Origin: a bacterium
GTDB lineage: Bacteria > Planctomycetota > J058 > JAJDCP01
Reading direction: 5' to 3'
Length of the DNA: 26,518 nt
Assembly (NCBI GenBank): GCA_030428695.1
Contig: JAUIEM010000094.1
Span: 1-26,518, forward strand
Position numbers and translations under genes: made by a program. Within the stretch, counting starts at the first letter, position 1. The number at the start of each line of letters is the position of its first letter. Shown in pieces: positions 1-8,144 of the stretch. The notes under the pieces are model-generated. The model was not told where the DNA came from. It saw only the letters and a list, made by a program, of their open reading frames with translations, and did no database searches.

Positions 1-2
1 CC

Positions 3-3000
3 GAGCTCGACGCGCTCCCCTCGCAGCTCCCGCCGGCGGAGGCGGAGCGCCGCCTGGCGGAGTTCGCGCGGGTGCACGCCAAGGAGATCGACGCGATCGC
101 CGAGACCGACGACCTGCAGCAGCTGCGCCCGCAGGTCGCGCGCGCCGCCGCGGGGCTGGGACGCCGCGCCGAGACCCTGCGGGTGCGCACGGTCCTCGGC
201 TGGGCGCGCGCCCGGCTCGCCGAGCTGCCGCCGCCCGGCGCGGCGGACAGCGCCGCGGCGGCGGCGGCGGAGGCCGGCTTCTGGACCTTCCGCCCGTTCC
301 TGCCGGTCGAGGCCGAGACCGGGCTGGCGCGGGTGCTCGCCGACTCCCTCCCGGTCGCCGACTTCGCGTTGTGGCGGGCGCGGGTCGCCGACCAGCGCGA
401 CGACGTCGACCAGAGCACCCGCTGGGTGGCCCACGCCTTCTGCGCCCAGCCGCGCTCGGCGGCGGCGGGCGAGGGCTTCGTGCTGCAGGCCGACCGGTCG
501 TGGCGGCAGGGCCGGCACGCGCTCGCCGCGCGCCAGTACCGGCTCGCCCTCGGCGCCTACGGCGAGCGCTTCCCCGCCCTGCGGGCCCACGCCTGGTACG
601 GGCTGGCGCGGGCGCTCGCCTGGCTCGACCCCGCCGAGCCGCATCCCTTCCGCGACCTCGACGAGAGCCCGCGGCTGACGGCGCTGCGCTGCCTGATGCA
701 GGTGTGCGACGTCGAGGGCCGGCCCCGCGAAGAGCTCACCCGCAGCCTGGACGCCGATCAGCGGACGGAGCTCCGCCTGTGGTTCGAGGCGCTCCGGCGC
801 ACCACCTTCGAGGTCGGCCCCGACGGTGTGCTCGGGCACAGCGAGCCCGGCGGTGCGTACGAGCTGGTCGCGCGGATCGAGGGCGAGGAGATCGTGATCG
901 AGCAGCTCGGGGCGCCCCTGCGCGCGGGGTACGGGCCGCTCGCGACGGAGCGGGTGGAGGAGATCGACCTCGGGCCGATCCGCGAGGCGCGGGTGGGGAA
1001 CCCGGACGCTCCCCTCACGCTGGACTGGGTCGGGTCGATCGGCGGCGAGCTCGCGGTCGTGATGCACTTCCCCGACGAGGTGATCGCGATGACCCGCGCC
1101 GAGGCCTCGGTGCCGACCGAGCTGCGGCTCGGTTTCCCCCGCATCCAGACGCGGGTGCGCGACGTCGACGGCGACGGGCTGCCCGACCTCCTGTTCTGGG
1201 CGCACACCGTGCACGACAAGCGGGTGTTCGTCTGCTTCGGCGCGCCCCACGGCGACTTCGGCCCGCCGCAGCCGGCGCGTCCGCTCGAGGGTCTGCCGGA
1301 GGGCCTGCGCGAGCACGAGCTCCACGTCCACAGCGTGGTGCGGGGGGTCGAGCCCTTCGACCTGGACGGCGACGGCCGCAACGAGCTGGTCGTCGCGTTC
1401 GGCGAGTACAACCACTTCTGCGTCGAGGTGTGGCGCCTCGACGAGGCGCGCTCCTTCAGCTTCGCGGACCGGCGCGTCGTCGGCGCGACGCGGCTGGTTC
1501 CCCTGCAGACCGCCGACGGTCCGGGTCTGTCGATCCGGCCTTCGCTCGATCCGACCCACCGGCGCTTCTTCTGGTTGGAGAAGCTGCCCTACCCCGACGA
1601 GACCCCCTCGTGGTTGACGCTGACCCCCGAGGGCATCGCGCTCGCGCCGCTGCGCGGCGAGCTCGCCGAGAGCGTGCGGCTGACGACCCGGCCCGAGCCG
1701 GAGCCGCTGGACACCGGGCAGCTCGAGGTGCAGGTCGGCGAGGGACGGGCCTGGTGGACGCGGCGGGAGGACTTCCGCACGGGGCCGGTCGCCGCGCTCC
1801 CGCGCTCCGACCTGCGCCAGCTCGGACCCCGCCTGTGCCGGGCGCGGAAGATCTTCCGCCGGGCGGACAGCGTCGACCTCGTCCTGCTGTCTCCGCCCCC
1901 GCTACCGGCCGGCCAGCGGGCGCGCAGCGAAGACCTCGCGCTGGTCCTGTACCTGCTCGACTTCGCCCTCAACCGCGATGCGGCCCGGGTCGCGGGCGAG
2001 GCCGTCGAGGCGGGCGTCGCGACCCCGGAGCTCGAGGCGGAGCTGCTGCGCCTCGAGCTCGAGGGGCTGATCGCCGCGCAGGAGCCGCTGCCGCTGCTCG
2101 CGCGTCTCGAACAGCTCGAGCCGACGCCGCGGCTGGTCGACCAGGTGCGGCTGGCGATCCAGGAGCTCTCCGCCCTCGGCCAGCCGACCGAGACCCTCGA
2201 CCCGATCCTCGCGCGCTGGCTCTTCAGCCCCGGCCTGCGCCCCGTCCAGCAGGCCGGCCTGCGGCTGTTGCGCGAGGCCTGGGCGCCCCTGGTCGACCCC
2301 GAGCCCGCGATCGATCTGTACGGCAACGAGCTGTTCGTCGATGGGAAGAAGACGAGCTCGCTGGCGGCGATGCACTACGGGCATCCGCTCACCGTCAGCT
2401 ACGACCAGCGCTACGGCTTCTTCCACTTCCTGTCGGTGTCCCGGGATGCCCATCCGCGCCTCGAACGCGGGGAGACGATCTTCGCCCCGGGCTACGGCTT
2501 CGCCGGCATCCCGGTCTCCTTCGCGGGCGGGGCCTGGCGCATCGTGCTCGACATGCGCCTGCACAGCGCGTCCTGGGGCTCCGGGCCCGAGATCGGGCTG
2601 ATCCCGCTCGACGATCTCGCCCGCGGCGTCGACCGCTGTCACACCGGAGTCCGCTTCCTCTGCACCGGCGGGAACGACCACCACACCCTGACCCTGCACG
2701 GCATGGCGGGCGGGAAGGACACCGGCTCCGCGGTGGTCGATCCCCTGCTCGGCCGGTTCCTCCGGCTGTTCATCGAGTACCTCCCCGATGTCGGCGCCCT
2801 GCGCGTGACCGTCCTCGACATGGTCAAGGACGAGATCCAGCTCAGCTTCAAGGCGCCGGCGCCCCAGCTCCCCGCCGGCAGCTACCTGCTCGGCATCGGC
2901 GGGCCGCGCGCGCCGCGGCCGAGCGAGGGGGAGCTCGGGCGCATCGCGGTGTTCGGCGACTTCCGCCTGCTCGACGACGAGGCCCCGAGCGTGCGGGCCC

Positions 3001-3812
3001 TGTGGGCGGAGCAGCCGCTGCTGCCGCTGATCACCTGGGCGGTGCGGGCGCGCTCCCTGCGCCAGGTCGGGCACCATCTGCAGGCCCTCGAGGAGACCCT
3101 GAAGCTCAGCGACAACCTGGTGGGGAGGAGCGATCGGGAACGCGAGATCATCGCCCGCTGGAAGAGCTTCCTGCTGCTCGAGCTCGCCTGGGCAGGAGCC
3201 GACGGCGACCCGGAGGCCTTCGCGGCCGCGGCGAAGGACTTCCAGCTGTTCCCGGGCTTCATCCAGCAGTGGCTGCTGCTGCGGCCGCGCCTCGGCGACG
3301 ACCGCGCCCGCTGGGTGGGCGCGGGGATGCTGGTCGAGCAGGCCTTCCCCGCGTCCGACGAGCAGCGCGTCGCCGACCTCGCCGACAGGGTCGCGATCGG
3401 CGAGGCCCACCCCTTCGATCCGCTCTTCGCCGCCGCGCTCTCCGCGCGCGGCAAGATCCCGAAGCAGCACGAGCTCGCGGCGTTGGCGAACGTCTTCGCG
3501 GGCGCGCCGGCCGAATGGCAGAGCCAGCTCGCGCTCCACCTGATCGTCACGAGCATGGCCTGGTCCGACGTGCCGACCCACCCGGGGCCGATCGGGGTCG
3601 CGATGCTGTCGCTCCTGCGCCGGGCGGACGGGCTGACAATGCTCGGCAAGGTCCGCGCCCGCACGCGCGCGCAGGAGTTCCTGTTCCGCGAGCACGAGCT
3701 GCAGCAGCGCGCGCGGGCCGAGGAGCTCGCCGCGCAGCGCCGCCGCGCCGCGGTGCTCGACCTGCGGCTGCCGAGCGTGCTCGAGCCGAAGCCGTCGAAC
3801 CCCGACCGCTGA
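3..3812 (+). CDS. Large FG-GAP/LamG-like multidomain protein, 5' end missing
   Basis: The frame is open from the first bases of the window, so the gene begins upstream and only about 1269 C-terminal residues are seen. A GTG at 72 is an internal codon rather than a convincing start, because coding sequence continues upstream of it. Two DxDxDG calcium-binding loops, DVDGDGLPD (near 1165-1195) and DLDGDGRNE (near 1360-1390), mark FG-GAP/VCBS-type beta-propeller repeats. A helical Leu/Glu-rich region follows. A beta-rich segment (about 2310-2980) then resembles a LamG/concanavalin-like jelly roll. The last 250 residues are helical and end in an Arg/Glu-rich tail. In Planctomycetota-like genomes such modules often form the C-terminal part of Ser/Thr kinases, and a kinase with a long C-terminal region lies at the other end of this window. 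A kinase N-terminus here is therefore possible but not seen. The specific function is unknown. Confidence 0.85.
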   Translation, partial: ELDALPSQLPPAEAERRLAEFARVHAKEIDAIAETDDLQQLRPQVARAAAGLGRRAETLRVRTVLGWARARLAELPPPGAADSAAAAAAEAGFWTFRPFLPVEAETGLARVLADSLPVADFALWRARVADQRDDVDQSTRWVAHAFCAQPRSAAAGEGFVLQADRSWRQGRHALAARQYRLALGAYGERFPALRAHAWYGLARALAWLDPAEPHPFRDLDESPRLTALRCLMQVCDVEGRPREELTRSLDADQRTELRLWFEALRRTTFEVGPDGVLGHSEPGGAYELVARIEGEEIVIEQLGAPLRAGYGPLATERVEEIDLGPIREARVGNPDAPLTLDWVGSIGGELAVVMHFPDEVIAMTRAEASVPTELRLGFPRIQTRVRDVDGDGLPDLLFWAHTVHDKRVFVCFGAPHGDFGPPQPARPLEGLPEGLREHELHVHSVVRGVEPFDLDGDGRNELVVAFGEYNHFCVEVWRLDEARSFSFADRRVVGATRLVPLQTADGPGLSIRPSLDPTHRRFFWLEKLPYPDETPSWLTLTPEGIALAPLRGELAESVRLTTRPEPEPLDTGQLEVQVGEGRAWWTRREDFRTGPVAALPRSDLRQLGPRLCRARKIFRRADSVDLVLLSPPPLPAGQRARSEDLALVLYLLDFALNRDAARVAGEAVEAGVATPELEAELLRLELEGLIAAQEPLPLLARLEQLEPTPRLVDQVRLAIQELSALGQPTETLDPILARWLFSPGLRPVQQAGLRLLREAWAPLVDPEPAIDLYGNELFVDGKKTSSLAAMHYGHPLTVSYDQRYGFFHFLSVSRDAHPRLERGETIFAPGYGFAGIPVSFAGGAWRIVLDMRLHSASWGSGPEIGLIPLDDLARGVDRCHTGVRFLCTGGNDHHTLTLHGMAGGKDTGSAVVDPLLGRFLRLFIEYLPDVGALRVTVLDMVKDEIQLSFKAPAPQLPAGSYLLGIGGPRAPRPSEGELGRIAVFGDFRLLDDEAPSVRALWAEQPLLPLITWAVRARSLRQVGHHLQALEETLKLSDNLVGRSDREREIIARWKSFLLLELAWAGADGDPEAFAAAAKDFQLFPGFIQQWLLLRPRLGDDRARWVGAGMLVEQAFPASDEQRVADLADRVAIGEAHPFDPLFAAALSARGKIPKQHELAALANVFAGAPAEWQSQLALHLIVTSMAWSDVPTHPGPIGVAMLSLLRRADGLTMLGKVRARTRAQEFLFREHELQQRARAEELAAQRRRAAVLDLRLPSVLEPKPSNPDR

Positions 3813-3854
3813 CGGTCGCGAGGCGGCTTCCCACGGTCTACCTGCCACTCAGTC

Positions 3855-3894
3855 CTGACCTCAGCGAAGGTTCTTTCCCGCGAGGGGAGGTCAG
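3855..3894. repeat. Degenerate third copy of the hairpin repeat
   Basis: CTGACCTC (3855-3862) pairs exactly with GAGGTCAG (3887-3894) across a 24-nt loop. The loop contains GGTTCTTTCCC, similar to CGTTCTTTCC in the loop of the next repeat. The whole looks like a diverged or partial relative of the two repeats downstream. It begins 42 nt after the stop of the upstream gene and could stabilise or end its transcript. Confidence 0.45.
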
Positions 3895-3916
3895 TCTCGA
3901 AGGACGACGGGAGGGG

Positions 3917-3984
3917 GTAAACCCCTCCCCTACCTCGGTGGATACGTTCTTTCCGGAGGTAAGGGCGGGGTTTACCCCCGCCCG
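3917..3984. repeat. Hairpin repeat, copy 1
   Basis: A 68-bp unit starting GTAAACCCCTCCCCTACCTC. Its left arm pairs with the right arm GAGGTAAGGGCGGGGTTTAC with two mismatches over 20 bases, around an AT-richer loop. The right end holds a nested hairpin, GGGCGGGG-TTTA-CCCCCGCCC. The first 24 bases are identical to copy 2, and the final 34 differ at only two positions. Confidence 0.85.
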
Positions 3985-4030
3985 GCGCATGCGTAGGGAC
4001 GTGCGTCATCCCGTTCCGTGAGACAGCCTC

Positions 4031-4096
4031 GTAAACCCCTCCCCTACCTCGGTGTGTGCGCTTTCCGGGGGTAGGGGCGGGGTTTACCCCCGCCCG
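4031..4096. repeat. Hairpin repeat, copy 2
   Basis: A 66-bp near-copy of the unit at 3917-3984, in the same orientation. The loop is 2 bases shorter and different in sequence, while the arms are almost unchanged. Conserved arms around a variable loop suggest selection or recent spread of a folded element. It ends 30 nt from the stop of the opposing gene. Confidence 0.85.
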
Positions 4097-4126
4097 CCGA
4101 CCTTGGAGAGAACGTACGCTGGGCGC

Positions 4127-4456
4127 TCAGTAGTACTTCTCGCTCGCCTCGTCGGTCAGCTTCTCGACCACCGCCTCGTCGAGTCCGAAGCGCCTGCCGG
4201 TCTCGACGATGCAGTCGAGCTCGAACTCGCAGCGGCCGCAGACCTCGCTGGTCAGCGCGGCCTCGGGCGTGCCCGCCGGCACGAGGCCGCGGCCCTGGAA
4301 CAAGCCGAAGCAGCGCGGATGGCGCTCGCCGACGAAGTGCATCCAGATGCAGTTGTCGGCGCAGAAGCGGCCCTGCTTCCGATGGCAGGCCTCGCCGCGG
4401 ATGCAGGTGCTCTCGAGGGCGAAGTCCGCGCCCATCTCCTCGGTGTCGGCGTCCAC
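4127..4456 (-). CDS. Small eight-cysteine protein of unknown function
   Basis: This is a 109-aa protein with no signal peptide and no membrane segment, so it is probably cytoplasmic. It has eight cysteines (18, 24, 32, 36, 49, 73, 76, 82), including CADNC (32-36) and CGRCEFELDC (73-82). That spacing suggests metal or Fe-S binding, but I do not recognise a named family. The acidic helical C-terminus ends in EKYY. The GTG start at 4456 is chosen because a perfect AGGAGG lies 5 nt upstream and the codon overlaps the stop of the preceding gene (TAGTG), implying translational coupling. The same frame is open further upstream, but that stretch is Arg/Pro-rich and overlaps the preceding gene, so it was not used. 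Confidence 0.75.
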   Translation of the reverse strand: MDADTEEMGADFALESTCIRGEACHRKQGRFCADNCIWMHFVGERHPRCFGLFQGRGLVPAGTPEAALTSEVCGRCEFELDCIVETGRRFGLDEAVVEKLTDEASEKYY

Positions 4457-4833
4457 TAACGCCTCCTGCGGGCCGCAGCGCCGCGGTCGGTCGTCCGCGT
4501 CCGTCGGAGTGGAGCCGTGGCGACCGCCGTCGCGGAGCGCGAGGCCGGACGCGGCGCGCTCCAGATCTCGATGTCGAGCTCGTACAGGCTGCCGAGCAGG
4601 CTGACGGCGGTGCGCCAGCGCACGTCTGTCAGCGACAGGTCGATCGGAAGGTCGGCGAGCTCGCGGGAGCAGACGATGTCGACCCCGATCTTTGTCCGCA
4701 GGTCGGCGCACACCTCGGCGAGCGGCGTGCCGCGGTAGTCGACGCTGATGCGCAGGCCGCGCGGGCCCGGCCAGCCTTCGTCCGCGGGGCTGGCGGCGAG
4801 CAGCAGCAGGGTGATGAGGGGGGCGCAGCGCAT
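4456..4833 (-). CDS. Secreted STN/secretin N-terminal-like small protein
   Basis: This is a 125-aa protein. It starts with a hydrophobic signal peptide (residues 1-15, likely cleaved near AAS-PAD). Residues about 27-90 have the pattern of the STN domain of secretins and TonB receptors: ISVDYRGTPLAEVCADL, then GVDIV, then IDLSLTDVRWRTAVSLL. No secretin pore domain follows, so it is a lone periplasmic module. The last 30 residues are Arg/Ala-rich and low-complexity, and may be poorly conserved or reflect a frame problem. ATG is preceded by AGGA. The stop overlaps the GTG of the eight-cysteine gene. The gap of 106 nt from the DUF1501 gene upstream contains a small hairpin, so it may or may not be on the same transcript. 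Confidence 0.7.
   Translation of the reverse strand: MRCAPLITLLLLAASPADEGWPGPRGLRISVDYRGTPLAEVCADLRTKIGVDIVCSRELADLPIDLSLTDVRWRTAVSLLGSLYELDIEIWSAPRPASRSATAVATAPLRRTRTTDRGAAARRRR
4462..4467 (-). promoter_or_regulatory. Ribosome binding site for the eight-cysteine gene
   Basis: A perfect AGGAGG on the minus strand sits 5 nt before GTG at 4456, inside the last codons of the preceding gene. It decides the start of the eight-cysteine protein over the longer open frame. Confidence 0.7.
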
Positions 4834-4906
4834 CGGATCCTCCGGGCTCCAGGATAGCAGACCGGAGGCGGCCCTGCCGGAGGAAGAGAGCCGGTCCCGG
4901 AGAACG

Positions 4907-4922
4907 GGGGACGTCGGTCCCC
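4907..4922 (-). terminator. Possible terminator hairpin after the DUF1501 gene
   Basis: On the minus strand GGGGAC-CGAC-GTCCCC forms a perfect 6-bp stem with a 4-nt loop, starting 17 nt after the DUF1501 stop. It is followed by CGTTCTCC rather than a clean T-run, so it would be a weak intrinsic terminator. Confidence 0.35.
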
Positions 4923-4939
4923 TTCCCCGCGAGACGGGC

Positions 4940-6321
4940 TCAGGGCTGCATGAAACCGATGTCGGTGGTCGAGAAGTTGCTGAGGTTGGGGAAGATCGAC
5001 GCGAGCTGCGGGTCGCTGCAGCCGTACCACTTCGCCAGCGTCCCCGCGTACTGATCGACCGAGGTGGACGGGATCAACCGTCCGCTGCGAGTGTCGTCCG
5101 GCCCGCCGATCTCGAGCACGGGCATCGTGCCGTAGATGTCACCGCCGGCGACGCATCCTCCCATCACCAGGGCGTGACCGCCCCAGCCGTGGTCGGTGCC
5201 GTCGCCGTTGCTGGTCAGCGTGCGGCCGAAATCCGAGTTGGTGAAGGTCGTGACCTTGTCGTGCACCGCCAGCTCGACCATCGCCTGGTCGAAGGCGGAG
5301 AGTCCCTGGCTGAGGGTGGACAGCAGGCCCGGGTGCCGCCCGGCCTGGTTGCCGTGGGTGTCCCATCCGCCCATGCCGACGAAGAAGATCTGGCGCTTGG
5401 CGCCGATGGTGTCGCGGATGCCGATCAGCCGCGCGACCATCTCGAGCTGCTCGCCGAGCCGTCCGCTGGGGAACACGGTCTGCAGCGGCGTCGCGTTGTC
5501 GAGCGCCTCGGTGATCTCGACGGCGTTCTCGCGCGTCGACTGCTGCACCCGCGCGAACTCTTTGACGAAGGCGTGGCTGCCGCTGTCGGCGATGTCGTCG
5601 GCGAGCAGATCGAGGAAGGCCTGCATGCGGCGGGCGTTGGTGCTGTTGTTCTGGTCGATGCCGCGCAGCTTCTCCATGCCGTTGCGGCCGATGTTGAAGG
5701 GCAGCCCGATCGTGCCGCGCTGCAGGGTGTTGAAGCCGTCGATCGAGATGTTCATCGAGATCGTCGAGCTCGGGTTGACGCTGCTGAGCTCCTCGGCGGT
5801 GCGTCCGGCCCAGCCGACCTTGGTGTTCTGGCTGGCGACGAGGTCGGAGACGGTCTGCCAGTGCTCCTGCTGGTCGCTGTGCGAGAACAGCCGAGGCGGC
5901 AGGGGCACGCTCTTGTTCTGCCAGTCGGCGCGGGTGGTCGGGACGACGAGCGGCCCGACGTTCGCGATCACCGCCAGGCGCTGCTGGCCGAACATCGTCT
6001 GCACTCGGCGCAGGCCGGGTGGAAGCCGAAGGTCGCGCCGCCCTGCGAGGTCAGCGGCGTGATCGGCAGCAGGTCGCCGACCGGCACCGCCAGGCTCGCG
6101 CGGGCCTCGTCGTAGAGCTGGTACTCCGCGGTGCTCGTCGGGATGATCATGTTGAAGGAGTCGTTGCCCCCGTACAGGAAGATGCAGACCAACGCCCGGT
6201 ACTCGTTGAAGTCCGCCGCGCCGGCGGCGAGCACCTCGTGGATCGTGCTCAAGGAGCCGACCGCCGCGCCGCCGAAGCACAGCGCGCAGCTCTTCAGGAA
6301 ATCACGACGACTGAAACCCAT
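4940..6321 (-). pseudogene. DUF1501 twin-arginine exported protein, frameshifted
   Basis: The protein starts MGFSRRDFLKS, a twin-arginine export signal, followed by the DUF1501 opening LVCIFLYGGNDSFNMIIP. The first frame runs 6321 to about 6015 and ends in an unrelated tail. The continuation, QTMFGQQRLAVIANVGPLV and onward, lies in another minus frame that stops at 4940. Restoring one C in the run read GGCCTG (plus-strand 6011-6019) gives FHPALRRVQTMFGQQRL, the expected family sequence, and a 460-aa protein of normal length. The far end has the family features GGWDTH, NSDFGRT and DHGWGGHALVMGG. DUF1501 proteins share the alkaline phosphatase/sulfatase fold and are usually encoded beside DUF1800 genes, as here with 10 nt between. 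The break may be a real mutation or a sequencing error. Both flanks are otherwise intact. Confidence 0.85.
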
Positions 6322-6331
6322 GGCTTGGCTC

Positions 6332-8014
6332 CTACTGCTGGACCGCGAACTGCGGCGAGCTGACGACGATGTAGATGGCTTCGAGGGCGCGCTTGGTGCC
6401 GTCGTCGCTGTCCGAGGTGTCGGTGATCAGGGACTCGACCGTCGCCCGCATCGAGGCGCTCATCCTGCCCGCGAGCAGGAGCTGGTTCAGGTGCTCGGTC
6501 AGCGCCGCCGGATCGTCCGCCAGCGCCTTCTCGCGCGAGATGTCGATGCGCACGTCGTCGGGGTTGCTCGCGCCGTGGTAGTTGCGGAACACGTCGTACC
6601 AGAAGCGGTTGGTCGTCCGCGTCGTGTAGGTCGCGTCGAGCAGCGTGAACTCCGGGGAGGCGAGGCCGGCGCTGGCGAGGTCTCCCGGCTGGCTGAAGTC
6701 GGGACGGAAGAAGTTGAACACCGAGGGCGAGCGCAGGGGCGCCTGGCCGTAGTCGTTCTCCGGCCGCTCGTAGTGCCCGTTCTGCGGGTCACCGGTCGCG
6801 CGCAGGGCGCGCCAGAAGCCGGTCTGCCGCAGGAGGGGCTCCTTGAGCTTGCCGAAGCTCGGGTCGCCCGCGGTGCCCTGCAGGGCTTCGGGGTCGAAGA
6901 GGATCGCGCGGACGACGGCGAGCAGGTTCCCCCGGTCGCCGAACTCGTCCTGTTCGAACACCTCGGCGACCCGCTGCACGTAAGCCGGCGACGGGTTGCT
7001 GGTCACCAGCCGCTGGATCAGCTGCTTGCCGATGAAGGGCGCGACGTTCGGGTGCTGGAAGAGGATGTCGAGCGCCTGCTGCAGGTCTTCCTCGGCGGTC
7101 TGACCGCCGGGCAGGATCACGCCGGGGAAGAGCTCCTTCGGGTCGGTGTCGTGGTAGCTCTCGAAGGGCTCCATCGGGTGGACCCAGTCCTTGATGTTCT
7201 CCCACCAGCGCGTGCGTCCGGCGAAGTTCCAGCCGGTGTACACCGCCGCGAAGCCTTCGATGGTCGCCTGGTCGTAGGTCGGGATGGGCTGGCCGTTCTG
7301 GAGCTTCGGGGTGCCGTCCAGCTCGAGCTCGATCAGCCCGATCGTGAACAGCTGCATCGCCTCGCGGGCGTAGTTCTCGTCCGGGCGGATGTTCTTGCTC
7401 GGGTCGGCCTTCTCGTTGCGGATGTGGCTGAGGTAGGTGCCCATCACCGGGTGCAGGGTCACGTCCTCGAGCAGGTCGCGGAAGTTCCCGAAGGCGTGCT
7501 CGACCAGCATGTCGTAGTAGCTCGCCAGGCCCTGGGCCTCGTTGACCTCGCGCTGGGAGACGACGAAGATCTGGCTGAGCGCGAAGGCGACCCGTTGACG
7601 CAGCTGGTCGGGGCCCCACAGCGCGACCCGCCACCAGTTCGCGATGCGCTTGCCGTCCTTGTCCTGCAGGTGGTGCTGGTGGGAGCTGGCCGGAGCGGCG
7701 ACCTGCTCGTAGAACCACTGCTCGTAGCCGGTCTGCATCAGCCGCTCGACATCCTCCTCGGTCGAGCCGAAGGTGCCGCGGTTGAGGAACAGCGCCGCCT
7801 CGGTCTCGTCGGCGATCGTCGTCGGCGCCGCCGGCGTCAACGGCACGGGGACCGTCGGGCCCGAGGAGCCGCCGCCGCCGCTGCCCGAGTTGCAGCCGGC
7901 GATCAGGGCGCCGACGCCCGCGGCGAGCAGCGGGCGGAACCCGGCCAGGGTGGAGTCTTCGGAAGGAGGGTCTCCCGCCACCGTGGGGGAGACGTGTCCG
8001 GGCGCGTCGTTCAT
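6332..8014 (-). CDS. DUF1800 family lipoprotein
   Basis: This is a 560-aa protein. Residues 28-41 form a hydrophobic stretch ending LIAGC, a lipobox, so it is likely lipid-anchored at Cys41, followed by a Gly/Ser linker. From about residue 70 it matches DUF1800: ALFLNRGTFGSTEEDVERL, then RQRVAFALSQIFVVS, the highly typical ENYAREAMQLFTIGL, then GFAAVYTGWNF and the C-terminal region on partial reopening of the domain. Length fits the family. It starts with ATG preceded by AAGGGA. The gene is first in a putative two-gene unit with the DUF1501 gene. The biochemical role of DUF1800 is not established. Co-occurrence with DUF1501 suggests a joint role at the cell envelope. Confidence 0.93.
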   Translation of the reverse strand: MNDAPGHVSPTVAGDPPSEDSTLAGFRPLLAAGVGALIAGCNSGSGGGGSSGPTVPVPLTPAAPTTIADETEAALFLNRGTFGSTEEDVERLMQTGYEQWFYEQVAAPASSHQHHLQDKDGKRIANWWRVALWGPDQLRQRVAFALSQIFVVSQREVNEAQGLASYYDMLVEHAFGNFRDLLEDVTLHPVMGTYLSHIRNEKADPSKNIRPDENYAREAMQLFTIGLIELELDGTPKLQNGQPIPTYDQATIEGFAAVYTGWNFAGRTRWWENIKDWVHPMEPFESYHDTDPKELFPGVILPGGQTAEEDLQQALDILFQHPNVAPFIGKQLIQRLVTSNPSPAYVQRVAEVFEQDEFGDRGNLLAVVRAILFDPEALQGTAGDPSFGKLKEPLLRQTGFWRALRATGDPQNGHYERPENDYGQAPLRSPSVFNFFRPDFSQPGDLASAGLASPEFTLLDATYTTRTTNRFWYDVFRNYHGASNPDDVRIDISREKALADDPAALTEHLNQLLLAGRMSASMRATVESLITDTSDSDDGTKRALEAIYIVVSSPQFAVQQ

Positions 8015-8040
8015 CGCGGTTCCCTTCTACAGAGGTGTTG

Positions 8041-8084
8041 CCTACGATTGAATATAAACGAACTTTCACGTCGTGCATCGTAGG
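8041..8084 (-). promoter_or_regulatory. Inverted repeat around a likely promoter for DUF1800
   Basis: CCTACGAT (8041-8048) and its exact reverse complement ATCGTAGG (8077-8084) flank a 28-bp AT-rich centre. The centre contains a minus-strand TATATT suitable as a -10 box, 30-40 nt before the DUF1800 start. The dyad resembles an operator. No good -35 box was found, so the promoter class is uncertain. Confidence 0.45.
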
Positions 8085-8144
8085 ACCGCGGCCGGCGTGG
8101 TCGCTGGTGGCGTAAGCGCTTGGGGGATGGCGATTAACTTTTTT

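Larger units (their letters stand above)
3813..4126. other. Convergent intergenic region carrying hairpin repeats
   Basis: This 314-bp gap lies between two converging genes and contains no plausible coding region. It holds two strong imperfect palindromic repeats and a degenerate third, listed separately. They could act as bidirectional terminators or mRNA-stabilising hairpins. There is no poly-T tract typical of intrinsic terminators. Confidence 0.7.

Noticed and set aside
371..4021. A 1216-residue open frame overlapping the first gene
   Set aside because: It is Arg/Ala/Pro-rich without motifs and is the usual high-GC shadow of the true frame, which has clear DxDxDG and LamG-like features.
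3813..4126. A CRISPR array
   Set aside because: There are only two or three repeats, they are self-complementary over their length, spacers are not uniform, and no cas gene is present.
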